Of a DNA stretch of 64,000 nucleotides, positions 15,828 through 23,911 are shown piece by piece. Source of the DNA: Lysinibacillus halotolerans (lineage in GTDB: Bacteria > Bacillota > Bacilli > Bacillales_A > Planococcaceae); NCBI RefSeq assembly GCF_003711845.1, contig NZ_RHLQ01000016.1, forward strand, positions 1-64,000, written 5' to 3'. The first letter of the stretch is position 1, and each line of letters starts with the position of its first letter. Under the pieces are notes generated by a model. The model did not search any database and was not told the DNA's origin. It saw only the letters and a list, made by a program, of their open reading frames with translations. Both the position numbers and the translations under genes were made by a program.

Positions 15828-16526
15828 ATGATACAAGTCGAGAGTTTACAAAAGTATTTTACAATTCATCATTTAAATAAAAGGTTACATGCAATTGAAG
15901 ATATTTCGTTTACGGTGAAAAAAGGTCACTTTCTAGGAATCGTTGGTAAAAGTGGAAGTGGGAAATCAACAATTCTTAAAAGTATATACGGCACGTATCA
16001 GCCCCAGGCAGGTGCTATTTATTATGAGTCGGAAGAGTTTGGGAAAATGAATATCTTAACTGCTACCCCTCGGGAAATGATTCATTTACGAAAATATGAA
16101 ATTGGATACGTTTCCCAATTTTTATCCGTCATGCCGAGAACAACAGCATTTGAACTGGTCGAGCAATCTGCGTTAGAAGCAGGAATGAACAGCGAACAGG
16201 CGATAAAAGAAGCAAAAGCAACATTAAAACATTTCGATTTAGATGAATCATTATGGAATAATTACCCGAATTACTTTTCAGGTGGGGAAAAATTACGTCT
16301 CAATATCGCGAGAGCTGTTATAAAAAAGCCCCGTTTATTATTGTTAGATGAACCGACAGCCAGTCTAGACGATGTTTCAAAGTTAAAGGTAAGGGAATCA
16401 ATCGAAAAATTAAAGCAACAAGGAACAACGTTAATCGGAATTTTCCACGATTTAGAATTTATGGACGGCTTATGTGATGAAGTATTTACAATGCAAAAAG
16501 CGGTGGTGAATGCAGTTGAAAATTGA
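15828..16526 (+). CDS. phnL: C-P lyase ABC protein PhnL
   Basis: 232-residue ABC protein required with PhnGHI for forming the nucleotide phosphonate; in E. coli it can join the core together with PhnK. Walker A GKSGSGKST near residue 43, signature FSGGEKLRLNIARA and Walker B LLLLDEPTASLD are all intact. ATG 15828 follows GGGAGGG at 6 nt; TTG 15822 is the longer option. It overlaps the PHP gene by 17 bases. Confidence 0.9.
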   Translation: MIQVESLQKYFTIHHLNKRLHAIEDISFTVKKGHFLGIVGKSGSGKSTILKSIYGTYQPQAGAIYYESEEFGKMNILTATPREMIHLRKYEIGYVSQFLSVMPRTTAFELVEQSALEAGMNSEQAIKEAKATLKHFDLDESLWNNYPNYFSGGEKLRLNIARAVIKKPRLLLLDEPTASLDDVSKLKVRESIEKLKQQGTTLIGIFHDLEFMDGLCDEVFTMQKAVVNAVEN

Positions 16527-17328
16527 CCTTCATATGCATAGCACCTATTCAGATGGTGCGGATACGATTGAAGAGTTATTTCAAAAGGCGAGGGATAAAG
16601 GTTTAACGCATATTAGTATTGTGGATCATGATACGACTGATCATATTGAACAAGCCTTTAAGGTTTCAAAAGAATATGATATTCAATTTATTCCGGGTAT
16701 TGAAATCTCAGCCTATGATTTCAAAAGAAAACGAAAGGTTCATATATTAGGCTACGATTTCAAACAAAATCATCATATTAAAGCGTTGTGTGATCGACTT
16801 TTGCAAAGACGACATGAGCATTCGTTATGGCAGTTAAAGCAAATTATATCTGCTGGATACGATATTACGGAAGAACAGGTTATGGCCTATGTTAAAGAGG
16901 GAGGCGTACTTTATAAACAACATATTATGAACGCTCTTACAAATAGCCCATATACTTCCAAACAGTACCAGACATTATATAAATCGTTGTTTAAAGGAAA
17001 TGGGGTAGCTTCCGGGGATATAGACTATTTAGATGCCTTTGAAGCAGTTAAAGCAATTGGAGCAGATGGTGGGTACGCAGTTGTCGCTCACCCAGGCCAA
17101 TTGAATTCTTATGATATAGCAGAGGAACTAGTACCCTATGGATTAAAAGGGGTGGAATCTATTCATCCAGATCATAATGAAGAACAAGTTAATAGAATTG
17201 TAAAAATTGCACGAGATTACAATCTATTTTTAACGGGCGGTTCTGATGACCATGGGCGTTACGGCGCGGTTTTAAATAGCGAAAATTATATAGTGGAAAG
17301 TATAGAGCATGTCCCGTTTATTAAATAG
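16510..17328 (+). CDS. PHP-domain phosphoesterase of the phn operon (PhnPP-like)
   Basis: A 272-residue PHP (polymerase and histidinol phosphatase) protein. Metal-binding motifs: DLHMHSTYSDG at the N-terminus, VDHDTTDH near residue 36, IPGIEISA, VVAHPGQ near 195 and GSDDHG near 247. In Eggerthella lenta a PHP protein of a phn operon (PhnPP) opens the ribose cyclic phosphate released by PhnJ and removes the phosphate. No phnP (metallo-beta-lactamase type) is seen here, so this gene probably takes that place. Function is inferred from context and fold. It is the last gene of the phnG block, 114 bases before phnD. Confidence 0.82.
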   Translation: MQLKIDLHMHSTYSDGADTIEELFQKARDKGLTHISIVDHDTTDHIEQAFKVSKEYDIQFIPGIEISAYDFKRKRKVHILGYDFKQNHHIKALCDRLLQRRHEHSLWQLKQIISAGYDITEEQVMAYVKEGGVLYKQHIMNALTNSPYTSKQYQTLYKSLFKGNGVASGDIDYLDAFEAVKAIGADGGYAVVAHPGQLNSYDIAEELVPYGLKGVESIHPDHNEEQVNRIVKIARDYNLFLTGGSDDHGRYGAVLNSENYIVESIEHVPFIK

Positions 17329-17395
17329 ATGTTAATAATTGTTAAGTGTTTTGGAGACTGCTTTTCAACCGATAAATATGTGTTTTAATAATTTG

Positions 17396-17413
17396 TGTAG
17401 AATACAATCTACA
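17396..17413 (+). promoter_or_regulatory. Candidate operator at the phnD promoter
   Basis: A perfect inverted repeat TGTAGA-N6-TCTACA covers a possible -10 element (TAGAAT 17398-17403; alternative TACAAT 17403-17408). No good -35 is present, which suggests an activator-dependent promoter. A GntR-type regulator (phnF) is encoded upstream in the locus and is one candidate binder. Confidence 0.4.
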
Positions 17414-17442
17414 AAAAACTATGAAATTAAAGGGAGATTAAA

Positions 17443-18549
17443 ATGAAGAAAAAGTTTGTTGCTATTATTTTCATGAGTATTTTAGCAGTTTTAGCCTTAG
17501 TTGGTTGTAACTCCGAGGCTGCAAATACTGACAATGCTAATGCAAATGATGAAACATCAAGTAATCAAGAAAATGCAAGTAACGAAGAAACTTCAAAAAG
17601 TGACGAACCCTTAACGGTTGTTTGGTATCCAAATGAGTCGGGCAACGAATTAAAAGCAGCCCGTGATGCATTAGGTTCATTAATTTCTGAAGCTACAGGC
17701 CGTGAAGTAGAACATAAATTAACTACAGACTATGCGATTGCAATTGAAACGATTGCAAACGGCAATGCTCATGTTGCCTTTATGGGAGCTCAAGGTTATA
17801 TCGAAGCAAATGAAAAAAGTTCAGACGTACAACCTTTAGTCGTTCCATCTGGTGCATCTGGAACTCTTGATGACGCAGTATATTATAGCTGGTTAGCAGT
17901 ACCAAAAGATAAAGCCGAAGAATATAAAACAAATGGCGAATTCGATATAAATAAAATTGCTGGTAAACGTTTCTCGTTCGTATCAGCTTCATCAACATCA
18001 GGATTTAAAGTACCTTCCGAAGCGATCATTAGTCACTTTGGAGAGCAAGAAGAGTACAAAGATTTAACGGCAGAAGATTTAGCAGAATCGAACGATTTAT
18101 TCCCAGAAGTATTATTTGGTGATTCACACCAAGGTTCCGCTGTCAACATGTTAATGGAACGTTCTGACGTTTCTGCTTTCTGTGATACATGTGTATCAAA
18201 CTATGTGGAATTAGTAGAAGGGGAAGCTAATACACCAGGTGCTGTTTATAAAGTAAAAGATGATGCAGCAGCTCCATTCAACAATTTAACTGGTAAAGAA
18301 TTTACATTAATTTCTGTAACACCAGTATTAAACGCTCCGTTCGTAGTAAATGAGTCTGTACTTTCCCCAGAGGAAATTACGGCATTAGAAGAAGCATTTA
18401 CTTCTGATGAAACTACAAACAATGAGGAAATTTTTGTTCCAGAAGGATCTGAAACACCTGGTTTATTCGAAAAATCTGAAGGTGGAAATGAACGATTTGT
18501 AACTGCTGAAGACGATTGGTTCGATCCAATCCGTGAATTATCAAAATAA
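17443..18549 (+). CDS. phnD: Phosphonate ABC transporter substrate-binding lipoprotein PhnD
   Basis: 368-residue receptor for phosphonates. Lipobox LVGC (Cys near residue 22) is followed by an Asn/Ser/Glu linker. The mature domain begins LTVVWYPNESGNE and contains AHVAFMGAQGYIEA and FSFVSASSTSGFKVPS, features of the phosphate/phosphonate-binding family. AAGGGAG precedes ATG 17443. It is followed by a strong hairpin (18564-18599) and then the rest of the transporter. Expression is likely tied to phosphate supply, but no convincing Pho box was identified. Confidence 0.92.
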   Translation: MKKKFVAIIFMSILAVLALVGCNSEAANTDNANANDETSSNQENASNEETSKSDEPLTVVWYPNESGNELKAARDALGSLISEATGREVEHKLTTDYAIAIETIANGNAHVAFMGAQGYIEANEKSSDVQPLVVPSGASGTLDDAVYYSWLAVPKDKAEEYKTNGEFDINKIAGKRFSFVSASSTSGFKVPSEAIISHFGEQEEYKDLTAEDLAESNDLFPEVLFGDSHQGSAVNMLMERSDVSAFCDTCVSNYVELVEGEANTPGAVYKVKDDAAAPFNNLTGKEFTLISVTPVLNAPFVVNESVLSPEEITALEEAFTSDETTNNEEIFVPEGSETPGLFEKSEGGNERFVTAEDDWFDPIRELSK

Positions 18550-18563
18550 TTTTTGAGAAGAAA

Positions 18564-18599
18564 AGAGAGAGCTTATAAACCTTTATAAGTTCTCTTTTT
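18564..18599 (+). terminator. Terminator or attenuator after phnD
   Basis: Long hairpin with arms 18564-18579 and 18582-18597 (core CTTATAAA / TTTATAAG, two G-T pairs) followed by T residues. It sits between receptor and ATPase genes, so probably partial. Confidence 0.75.
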
Positions 18600-18654
18600 A
18601 AAAATTATTATGATGTTTAAAAGAAGCTTGAGTTAATAAAAAGGAGTTGTCACA

Positions 18655-19488
18655 ATGCAACAGGTTTTGAATAAGGAGCCAATCATTTCGAAAGCCGAGA
18701 TTTCAAAAAAAGTCCAGAAGGGCGAAGTCATTTTAAAAGTCCAAGATTTATTTAAAAGTTATAATCGCGGCACACCTGTTCTTCAAGATATTCAAATGGA
18801 ATTAAAACAAGGGGAGTTTATTTCAATCATTGGCCCATCTGGTGCTGGGAAATCAACTTTTCTAAGATGCATTAATCGAATGATTGACCCAACAAGTGGA
18901 AGTATTGTGTTTGATAATACTGAGATGACCTTTTTAAAAAAGGCAGATTTACGAAAACAACGTTCGAAAATCGGCATGGTGTTTCAACATTATAATTTAG
19001 TATCACGATTAACTGTTTTTGAGAACGTGTTACATGGGAGATTCGGTTATAAATCGACCATACAAGGTGTGTTTAGTCTTTTTTCAGAAGAGGAAAAGGA
19101 GCTAGCATTAACGATTTTGGACAAACTCGGTATGAAAGAATTTGCCTATAAACGATGCGATCAATTAAGTGGTGGGCAAAAGCAACGTGTCGGAATTGCA
19201 AGAGCATTAGTACAACAACCAAAGCTACTGCTTTGCGATGAACCGATTGCTTCCCTCGATCCGAATGCTTCAAAGGTCATCATGGATCATTTAAAGGATA
19301 TTTGTGAAACGATGGGGATTACCGTATTAGTCAATCTTCATCAAGTCGATGTAGCGTTGAAATATTCTGATCGAGTAATTGGGTTAAATAAAGGGAAAAT
19401 TGTCTACGATGGTATACCTGAAAAGCTTTCGAACGCTGCTATCCGTGACATTTATGGATCAGAAATTGAAGATTTGATTTTGGAATAG
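18655..19488 (+). CDS. phnC: Phosphonate ABC transporter ATP-binding protein PhnC
   Basis: 277-residue ATPase that powers phosphonate import through the two PhnE permeases. Walker A GPSGAGKST near residue 61, Q-loop MVFQHYNLV, signature LSGGQKQRVGIARA and Walker B LLLCDEPIASLDP are intact. About 25 residues precede the usual start of the family (VILKVQDLFKSY). ATG 18655 is preceded by AAGGAGTTGTCACA. Confidence 0.93.
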   Translation: MQQVLNKEPIISKAEISKKVQKGEVILKVQDLFKSYNRGTPVLQDIQMELKQGEFISIIGPSGAGKSTFLRCINRMIDPTSGSIVFDNTEMTFLKKADLRKQRSKIGMVFQHYNLVSRLTVFENVLHGRFGYKSTIQGVFSLFSEEEKELALTILDKLGMKEFAYKRCDQLSGGQKQRVGIARALVQQPKLLLCDEPIASLDPNASKVIMDHLKDICETMGITVLVNLHQVDVALKYSDRVIGLNKGKIVYDGIPEKLSNAAIRDIYGSEIEDLILE

Positions 19489-19503
19489 GACGGTGCAAAA
19501 GTA

Positions 19504-20295
19504 ATGGAAAATCGTCTTGATGTAATTAAAAAAAAGAAAATTCATATGACCTTAGTGTTACTCATCATGTTACTCATTACGATGGGGACTTCGATGATAA
19601 CCGATTTTAATTTTGTTGAAGGATTTCAATCTATACCTGGAACGATTGCTTGGATGGCCGCGAATTTAATTCCTGGTGCTGAAGCGATGGAAAATTTCTC
19701 TAAAGTATTAGCGAAACTATGGGAAACGATTGTATTATCAATTATTTCAACAACAACAGCTGGTTTGTTTGCACTGTTCTTCGCTTTATTTGGATCGAAA
19801 ACAACGAAAGTAAATCAACCCCTTGCAGTATTTTCACGATTTATTGCATCTGTATTCCGAAACATTCCGGTCGTGGCATGGGCATTAGTGCTCGTCATTT
19901 CCTTCGGTCATAATGTTGTAACAGGTTATTTTGCGCTATTCTTTACTACTTTTGGTTTTTTAGTTCGTGCGTTTATCGAAACTATAGACGAAGCAAGTAT
20001 GGAATCTGTTGAAGCATTGAACGCGACAGGGGCTACATATTTCCAAATGGTTTTCCGAGGGGTACTTCCTGAAAGTTTGCCGCAAATGGTCAGTTGGTTA
20101 TTTTTCATGATTGATACAAATATTAGAAGTGCTACCCTTGTTGGGTTATTAACGGGTACTGGGATAGGTTATTTGTTCGATTTGTATTATAAACGACTCG
20201 ATTATGAAACAGTAGGTTTAATTACCATTTGTATCATTGTGGTCGTTATTGCTATTGAATTTATTTCAAATAAAGTTAGGAGGCTCATTTTATAA
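19504..20295 (+). CDS. phnE: Phosphonate ABC transporter permease PhnE (first copy)
   Basis: 263-residue membrane protein with five to six predicted helices. It carries the BPD permease (EAA) loop EALNATGATYFQMVFRGVLPE near residue 175 and the preceding FRNIPVVAWALV segment typical of PhnE. It shares one base with the second phnE (TAATG), so the two are translated together and probably form a heterodimer channel. Confidence 0.93.
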   Translation: MENRLDVIKKKKIHMTLVLLIMLLITMGTSMITDFNFVEGFQSIPGTIAWMAANLIPGAEAMENFSKVLAKLWETIVLSIISTTTAGLFALFFALFGSKTTKVNQPLAVFSRFIASVFRNIPVVAWALVLVISFGHNVVTGYFALFFTTFGFLVRAFIETIDEASMESVEALNATGATYFQMVFRGVLPESLPQMVSWLFFMIDTNIRSATLVGLLTGTGIGYLFDLYYKRLDYETVGLITICIIVVVIAIEFISNKVRRLIL

Positions 20296-21146
20296 TGCAG
20301 GCTACCTCATCCATGCAGAGTAATATTAAGGTGCGAAATGGCAAGATTCAAATAAAGACGTTTAATCGTTCAAATTTTGTGTTGCACTCTATTTTAAGCT
20401 TTCTCGTTCTATTTACGATTGTAGCACCATTTTTTTTAGAATATGGCGCGATTGATATACAAACGGCTATTTTCTATACTTTAGACAATTTAAAAATGAT
20501 GTTTTTACAGCCAGCTTTAAGTCAAGTTACGATAAGTGCAGCGTTATATCAAATTTTAATTACGTTAGCATTGGCCTTTTTATCTACATTAATTGGTGCA
20601 GTAATTTCCTTTTTCTTAGCGATACTAAGTGCAAAAAATTTAATGCCTTCCTACATTTCGAATATCATTATTGCTTTTAACTCCTTTATTCGCGCGGTAC
20701 CTACCGTATTATGGGTATTAATCTTTGCTATCGTAGCGGGGCTAGGTAGTGTGGCGGCAATCTTAGGGATGACGTTACATACCATTGCCTATTTAACAAA
20801 AGCCTATGCCGAGTCCTTTGAAGAGATTGATCAAGGAATGATTGAAGCATTACGTGCGACTGGAGCAAAATGGTGGCACATTATCGTACATGTTGTGTTA
20901 CCCCAAACTTCGTCTTATATGGTGTCCTGGACATTCCTTCGCTTTGAAACAAACTATGGTGTAGCAATCGCGATGGGAGCGGCTGCGGCTGCAGGTGGTA
21001 TTGGATTTGAGTTGTTTATGGCATCAAGCTTCTATTATGATTTACATGAAGTAGGGATGATTACTTATTTCGCATTACTTATTGCGCTTATTTTAGAGTT
21101 CATTTCCATCCGTATTAAAAATAAATTAATAGGAAGTAAATCATAA
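20295..21146 (+). CDS. phnE: Phosphonate ABC transporter permease PhnE (second copy)
   Basis: 283-residue paralogue of the preceding permease. EAA loop EALRATGAKWWHIIVHVVLPQ near residue 195 and FIRAVPTVLWVLIFAIV are visible. It ends the phnDCEE block and is followed by a terminator at 21163-21188. Confidence 0.93.
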   Translation: MQATSSMQSNIKVRNGKIQIKTFNRSNFVLHSILSFLVLFTIVAPFFLEYGAIDIQTAIFYTLDNLKMMFLQPALSQVTISAALYQILITLALAFLSTLIGAVISFFLAILSAKNLMPSYISNIIIAFNSFIRAVPTVLWVLIFAIVAGLGSVAAILGMTLHTIAYLTKAYAESFEEIDQGMIEALRATGAKWWHIIVHVVLPQTSSYMVSWTFLRFETNYGVAIAMGAAAAAGGIGFELFMASSFYYDLHEVGMITYFALLIALILEFISIRIKNKLIGSKS

Positions 21147-21162
21147 AAAGGAATGGTTGAAG

Positions 21163-21188
21163 TCCCTCTATAAAAGGGGGATTTTTTT
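21163..21188 (+). terminator. Terminator after the phnDCEE block
   Basis: Short stem TCCCTC / GGGGGA with a 6-8 nt loop and T7. Modest stem but a clear T-tract. Confidence 0.7.
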
Positions 21189-21274
21189 ACGTTCAAATCA
21201 TTGTGGAAATCATTTATCGCAAATTGAGATTGTTTTAATACTTTTATTGCATATTTAACAGTATCTTGTTGTAT

Positions 21275-21302
21275 TTGAAGGGTAAACTGTGTATGATATA
21301 AA
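21275..21302 (+). promoter_or_regulatory. SigA-type promoter of the small acidic ORF
   Basis: TTGAAG (21275-21280), a 16-bp spacer and TATAAA (21297-21302), about 25 bases before an AAGGAG ribosome site. Confidence 0.6.
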
Positions 21303-21338
21303 ATATCTGAAAATTCAAACTAAGGAGTGTTGCACAAG

Positions 21339-21482
21339 GTGAATAATTTATTATTATCTAGGTTTGAAACTTATTTATTGGATGAGAAATTAGAAATAGA
21401 ATTTGACGAAATGGAAGAAAGTATAGATGAGGAATCAAATCATTACGAAGAATATCCACCTGGGTTCTTCTCCGATTTATAA
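21339..21482 (+). CDS. Small acidic protein, 47 residues, unknown function
   Basis: An ORF too short for routine prediction but with its own promoter (21275-21302), ribosome site AAGGAG (21322-21327) and terminator (21496-21528). GTG 21339 is the chosen start; TTG 21330 is an in-frame alternative closer to the ribosome site. The product is strongly acidic (about a dozen Glu and several Asp in the middle) and ends with EYPPGFFSDL, a Pro/aromatic tail. No signal or membrane segment. I do not recognise the family. Being a complete monocistronic unit is the main reason to believe it. Confidence 0.55.
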   Translation: MNNLLLSRFETYLLDEKLEIEFDEMEESIDEESNHYEEYPPGFFSDL

Positions 21483-21495
21483 AATCTGTTGGCGG

Positions 21496-21528
21496 CGACA
21501 AATCCTTTAAGGAATTTGTCGTTTTTTT
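21496..21528 (+). terminator. Terminator of the small acidic ORF
   Basis: CGACAAATCC / GGAATTTGTCG hairpin with a 6-nt loop and T7, 14 bases after the stop. Confidence 0.9.
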
Positions 21529-21644
21529 ATTACATATCATCTCCTTCCTTTCTCTTAATTTTGATTGGTAGGCAGAAGCGGTTAATATTTATAAGGTGGT
21601 TATGTATAATAGAATAAGTGAATTGAAAATCGAGGTGCGAAAAC

Positions 21645-22775
21645 ATGGGTCAGGTTAGAACATACGAAGAAGTTATCTATGGATGGTTTGAGCATTTTCA
21701 TGAAAATCCAGAAGTTAGTTGGAAAGAAGTAGAGACGACTAAAAAAATTGCATCGATTTTAGATGAAATGGGAGTCAATTATAAATTATTTTCTGATTTA
21801 ACGGGTCTTGTTGCTGAAATCGGTCAAGGAAAAGAAGTGATTGCAATAAGGGCAGATATTGATGCATTATGGCAAGAAGTAGATGGAGAAATGCGTGCGA
21901 ACCATTCTTGTGGACATGATGCGAATATTTCTATCGTTTTAGGTGCACTCCTTCAGTTAAAGGATCAACCTTTAAATAAACGAATTCGATTTATTTTTCA
22001 ACCGGCCGAAGAAACAGGCGGTGGAGCAATTGAAATGGTCAAACGTGGAGTTGTAGATGATGTATCGCACTTGTTCGGAGTTCATTTACGTCCAATAGAA
22101 GAATTACCTCTTGGGAAAATTACCCCTGCTATTCACCATGGGGCAGCGTTATTTTTGAATGGTTCCATTCATGGGATAGATGCCCATGGTGCCAGACCGC
22201 ACCAAGGAAAAAATGCAATAGATGTTATTTTTGCAATCCAACAGATGTTAAAGAATATTTATATTAATCCTTTTGAAGTATATAGTGCGAAGCTGACAAA
22301 AATCGTCGCGGATGGAGGAAGCACAAACATTATTCCTGGAAATGCGACTTTCTCGATGGATGTACGTGCCCAAAAGAATGCAGTTTTGGACGAAATTCAA
22401 CAACGAATCGAGGGAGGGTTTAAGTCGATAGGTGACATGTTTGGAGTGAAGATTTGTTGGGATTGGGTTGATAAAACGCCGGGAGCAGAAGTTTCTGCGG
22501 AAGCAATGGAAATGGCGAAAGCTTCCATTATCGAGTCGCTAGGGATGGAATGCTTAGAGCAACCAATTTCCACACCAGGGAGCGATGATTTCCATTACTA
22601 TACTGTTTTACGTCCCCATTTAAAAGCGACAATGATCGGTATCGGGGCAGATTTAGCACCTGGATTACACCACCCTAAAATGACGTTCAATAAAGAGGCG
22701 TTGATTACAGGAGCAAATGTATTAACAACTTTACTAAGCAATGCAGCAAAAAGGATAACGACTAAAGAGAGATAA
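21645..22775 (+). CDS. M20-family amidohydrolase (acyl-amino-acid hydrolase type)
   Basis: 376-residue member of the M20D (HipO-like) metallo-hydrolases, which remove acyl groups from N-acyl amino acids. Metal and catalytic motifs: AIRADIDAL, NHSCGHDANI (ligand Cys/His), QPAEETGGG (general base Glu), GVHLRP, and the dimerisation domain GIDAHGARPHQGKNA. It is first in a tight three-gene set with an enolase-superfamily epimerase and a GNAT acyltransferase. That set resembles the N-succinyl-amino-acid racemase systems of Geobacillus, where the M20 enzyme deacylates the L form. A TATAAT at 21605 may serve as promoter. Confidence 0.85.
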   Translation: MGQVRTYEEVIYGWFEHFHENPEVSWKEVETTKKIASILDEMGVNYKLFSDLTGLVAEIGQGKEVIAIRADIDALWQEVDGEMRANHSCGHDANISIVLGALLQLKDQPLNKRIRFIFQPAEETGGGAIEMVKRGVVDDVSHLFGVHLRPIEELPLGKITPAIHHGAALFLNGSIHGIDAHGARPHQGKNAIDVIFAIQQMLKNIYINPFEVYSAKLTKIVADGGSTNIIPGNATFSMDVRAQKNAVLDEIQQRIEGGFKSIGDMFGVKICWDWVDKTPGAEVSAEAMEMAKASIIESLGMECLEQPISTPGSDDFHYYTVLRPHLKATMIGIGADLAPGLHHPKMTFNKEALITGANVLTTLLSNAAKRITTKER

Positions 22776-22791
22776 AAGGAAGTTTAGAATA

Positions 22792-23910
22792 ATGAAAATT
22801 AAACAAATTGAAATTTTTGCAGTAAATTTACCTTTAATTAAACCGTTCATTATTAGTTACGCTACTTACCCTCATATTCAATCAATTATCGTAAAATTGA
22901 CAACCGAATGTGGCCTTGTAGGTTGGGGAGAATGTGTTCCAGATGAACATATTACTGGGGAAACACCTGACTCTACTTATGCTATGTTGAAGTATACGTT
23001 GGCACCATCTATCATTGGTCAAAATCCAATGGAATTTGAAAAAATTCATGAAATGATGGATAAAAAGGTACACAAAGCACCTGCTGCTAAAGCAGCTATC
23101 GATATTGCTTGTTTTGATGTAGTAGGAAAAAAATTAGGAGTTCCTGTTTATCAATTATTAGGTGGACGTTATCATGAAAAATTCCCAGTAACCCACGTAT
23201 TAAGTATCGATGATCCAGACAAAATGGCGGATGAAGCCGAAGAAAAGGTGAATGAAGGTTATCGGTCATTTAAAATGAAAGTCGGTGTGGATGTTGCTGG
23301 TGATGTAAAGCGAATTAAAGCGGTTCGTGAACGCGTCGGAGAAGAAATCGCCATTCGCGTAGATGTGAACCAAGGCTGGGTGAATAGCGCCAATACCCTT
23401 CAAGCTGTACGTCATTTGGAAGGGTTAGGAATTGATTGGTTAGAGCAACCGGTATTACAAGATGATATCGATGCTATGGTGGAAATTAAGGCAAAATCTA
23501 CAGTACCAATTATGATTGATGAAGGAATTCGTGATATGCACGACATGCGAGAAATTATTGCGAAACGAGCGGCCGATAAAATCAATATTAAGTTAATGAA
23601 GTGCGGTGGTATATACCCTGCAATGAAACTTGCTAATATGGCTGAGATGGCAGGGATCGAATGTCAAGTTGGATCAATGGTTGAATCTTCAATTGGCTCA
23701 GCAGCAGGTTTCCATGTAGCTTTCTCAAAGAAAATTATAAAAAGTGTGGAATTGACTGGTCCTGTTAAGTTCTCTCAAGATTTAGGAGATTTAAAGAAAA
23801 GCTATATCATTCCATTTATTCAATTAAATGAACGTCCTGGTTTAGGTGTAGAGGTGAATGAAGCAATACTTACCCAACTTACCCAACATTCGGACAAAGT
23901 AGGTGAGTAG
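22792..23910 (+). CDS. Enolase-superfamily epimerase (dipeptide epimerase / N-acyl amino acid racemase type)
   Basis: 372-residue muconate-lactonizing-type enzyme. The catalytic lysines are SFKMKVG near residue 162 and NIKLMKCGG near 265; the metal ligands are RVDVNQGW, WLEQPV and IMIDEGI. KxK on one side and a single lysine on the other is the pattern for 1,1-proton transfer (epimerase/racemase). NIKLMKCGG and VGSMVESSIGSAA are close to dipeptide epimerases. In its setting between an M20 hydrolase and a GNAT protein, an N-acyl amino acid racemase role is equally plausible. Substrate not determinable by eye. Confidence 0.8.
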   Translation: MKIKQIEIFAVNLPLIKPFIISYATYPHIQSIIVKLTTECGLVGWGECVPDEHITGETPDSTYAMLKYTLAPSIIGQNPMEFEKIHEMMDKKVHKAPAAKAAIDIACFDVVGKKLGVPVYQLLGGRYHEKFPVTHVLSIDDPDKMADEAEEKVNEGYRSFKMKVGVDVAGDVKRIKAVRERVGEEIAIRVDVNQGWVNSANTLQAVRHLEGLGIDWLEQPVLQDDIDAMVEIKAKSTVPIMIDEGIRDMHDMREIIAKRAADKINIKLMKCGGIYPAMKLANMAEMAGIECQVGSMVESSIGSAAGFHVAFSKKIIKSVELTGPVKFSQDLGDLKKSYIIPFIQLNERPGLGVEVNEAILTQLTQHSDKVGE

Positions 23911-23911
23911 G

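Noticed and set aside
17329-17442. Pho boxes upstream of phnD
   Set aside because: TTAATA and TTAAGT occur about 10 bases apart near 17333-17348 but lie too far from the likely start site and match the consensus poorly.
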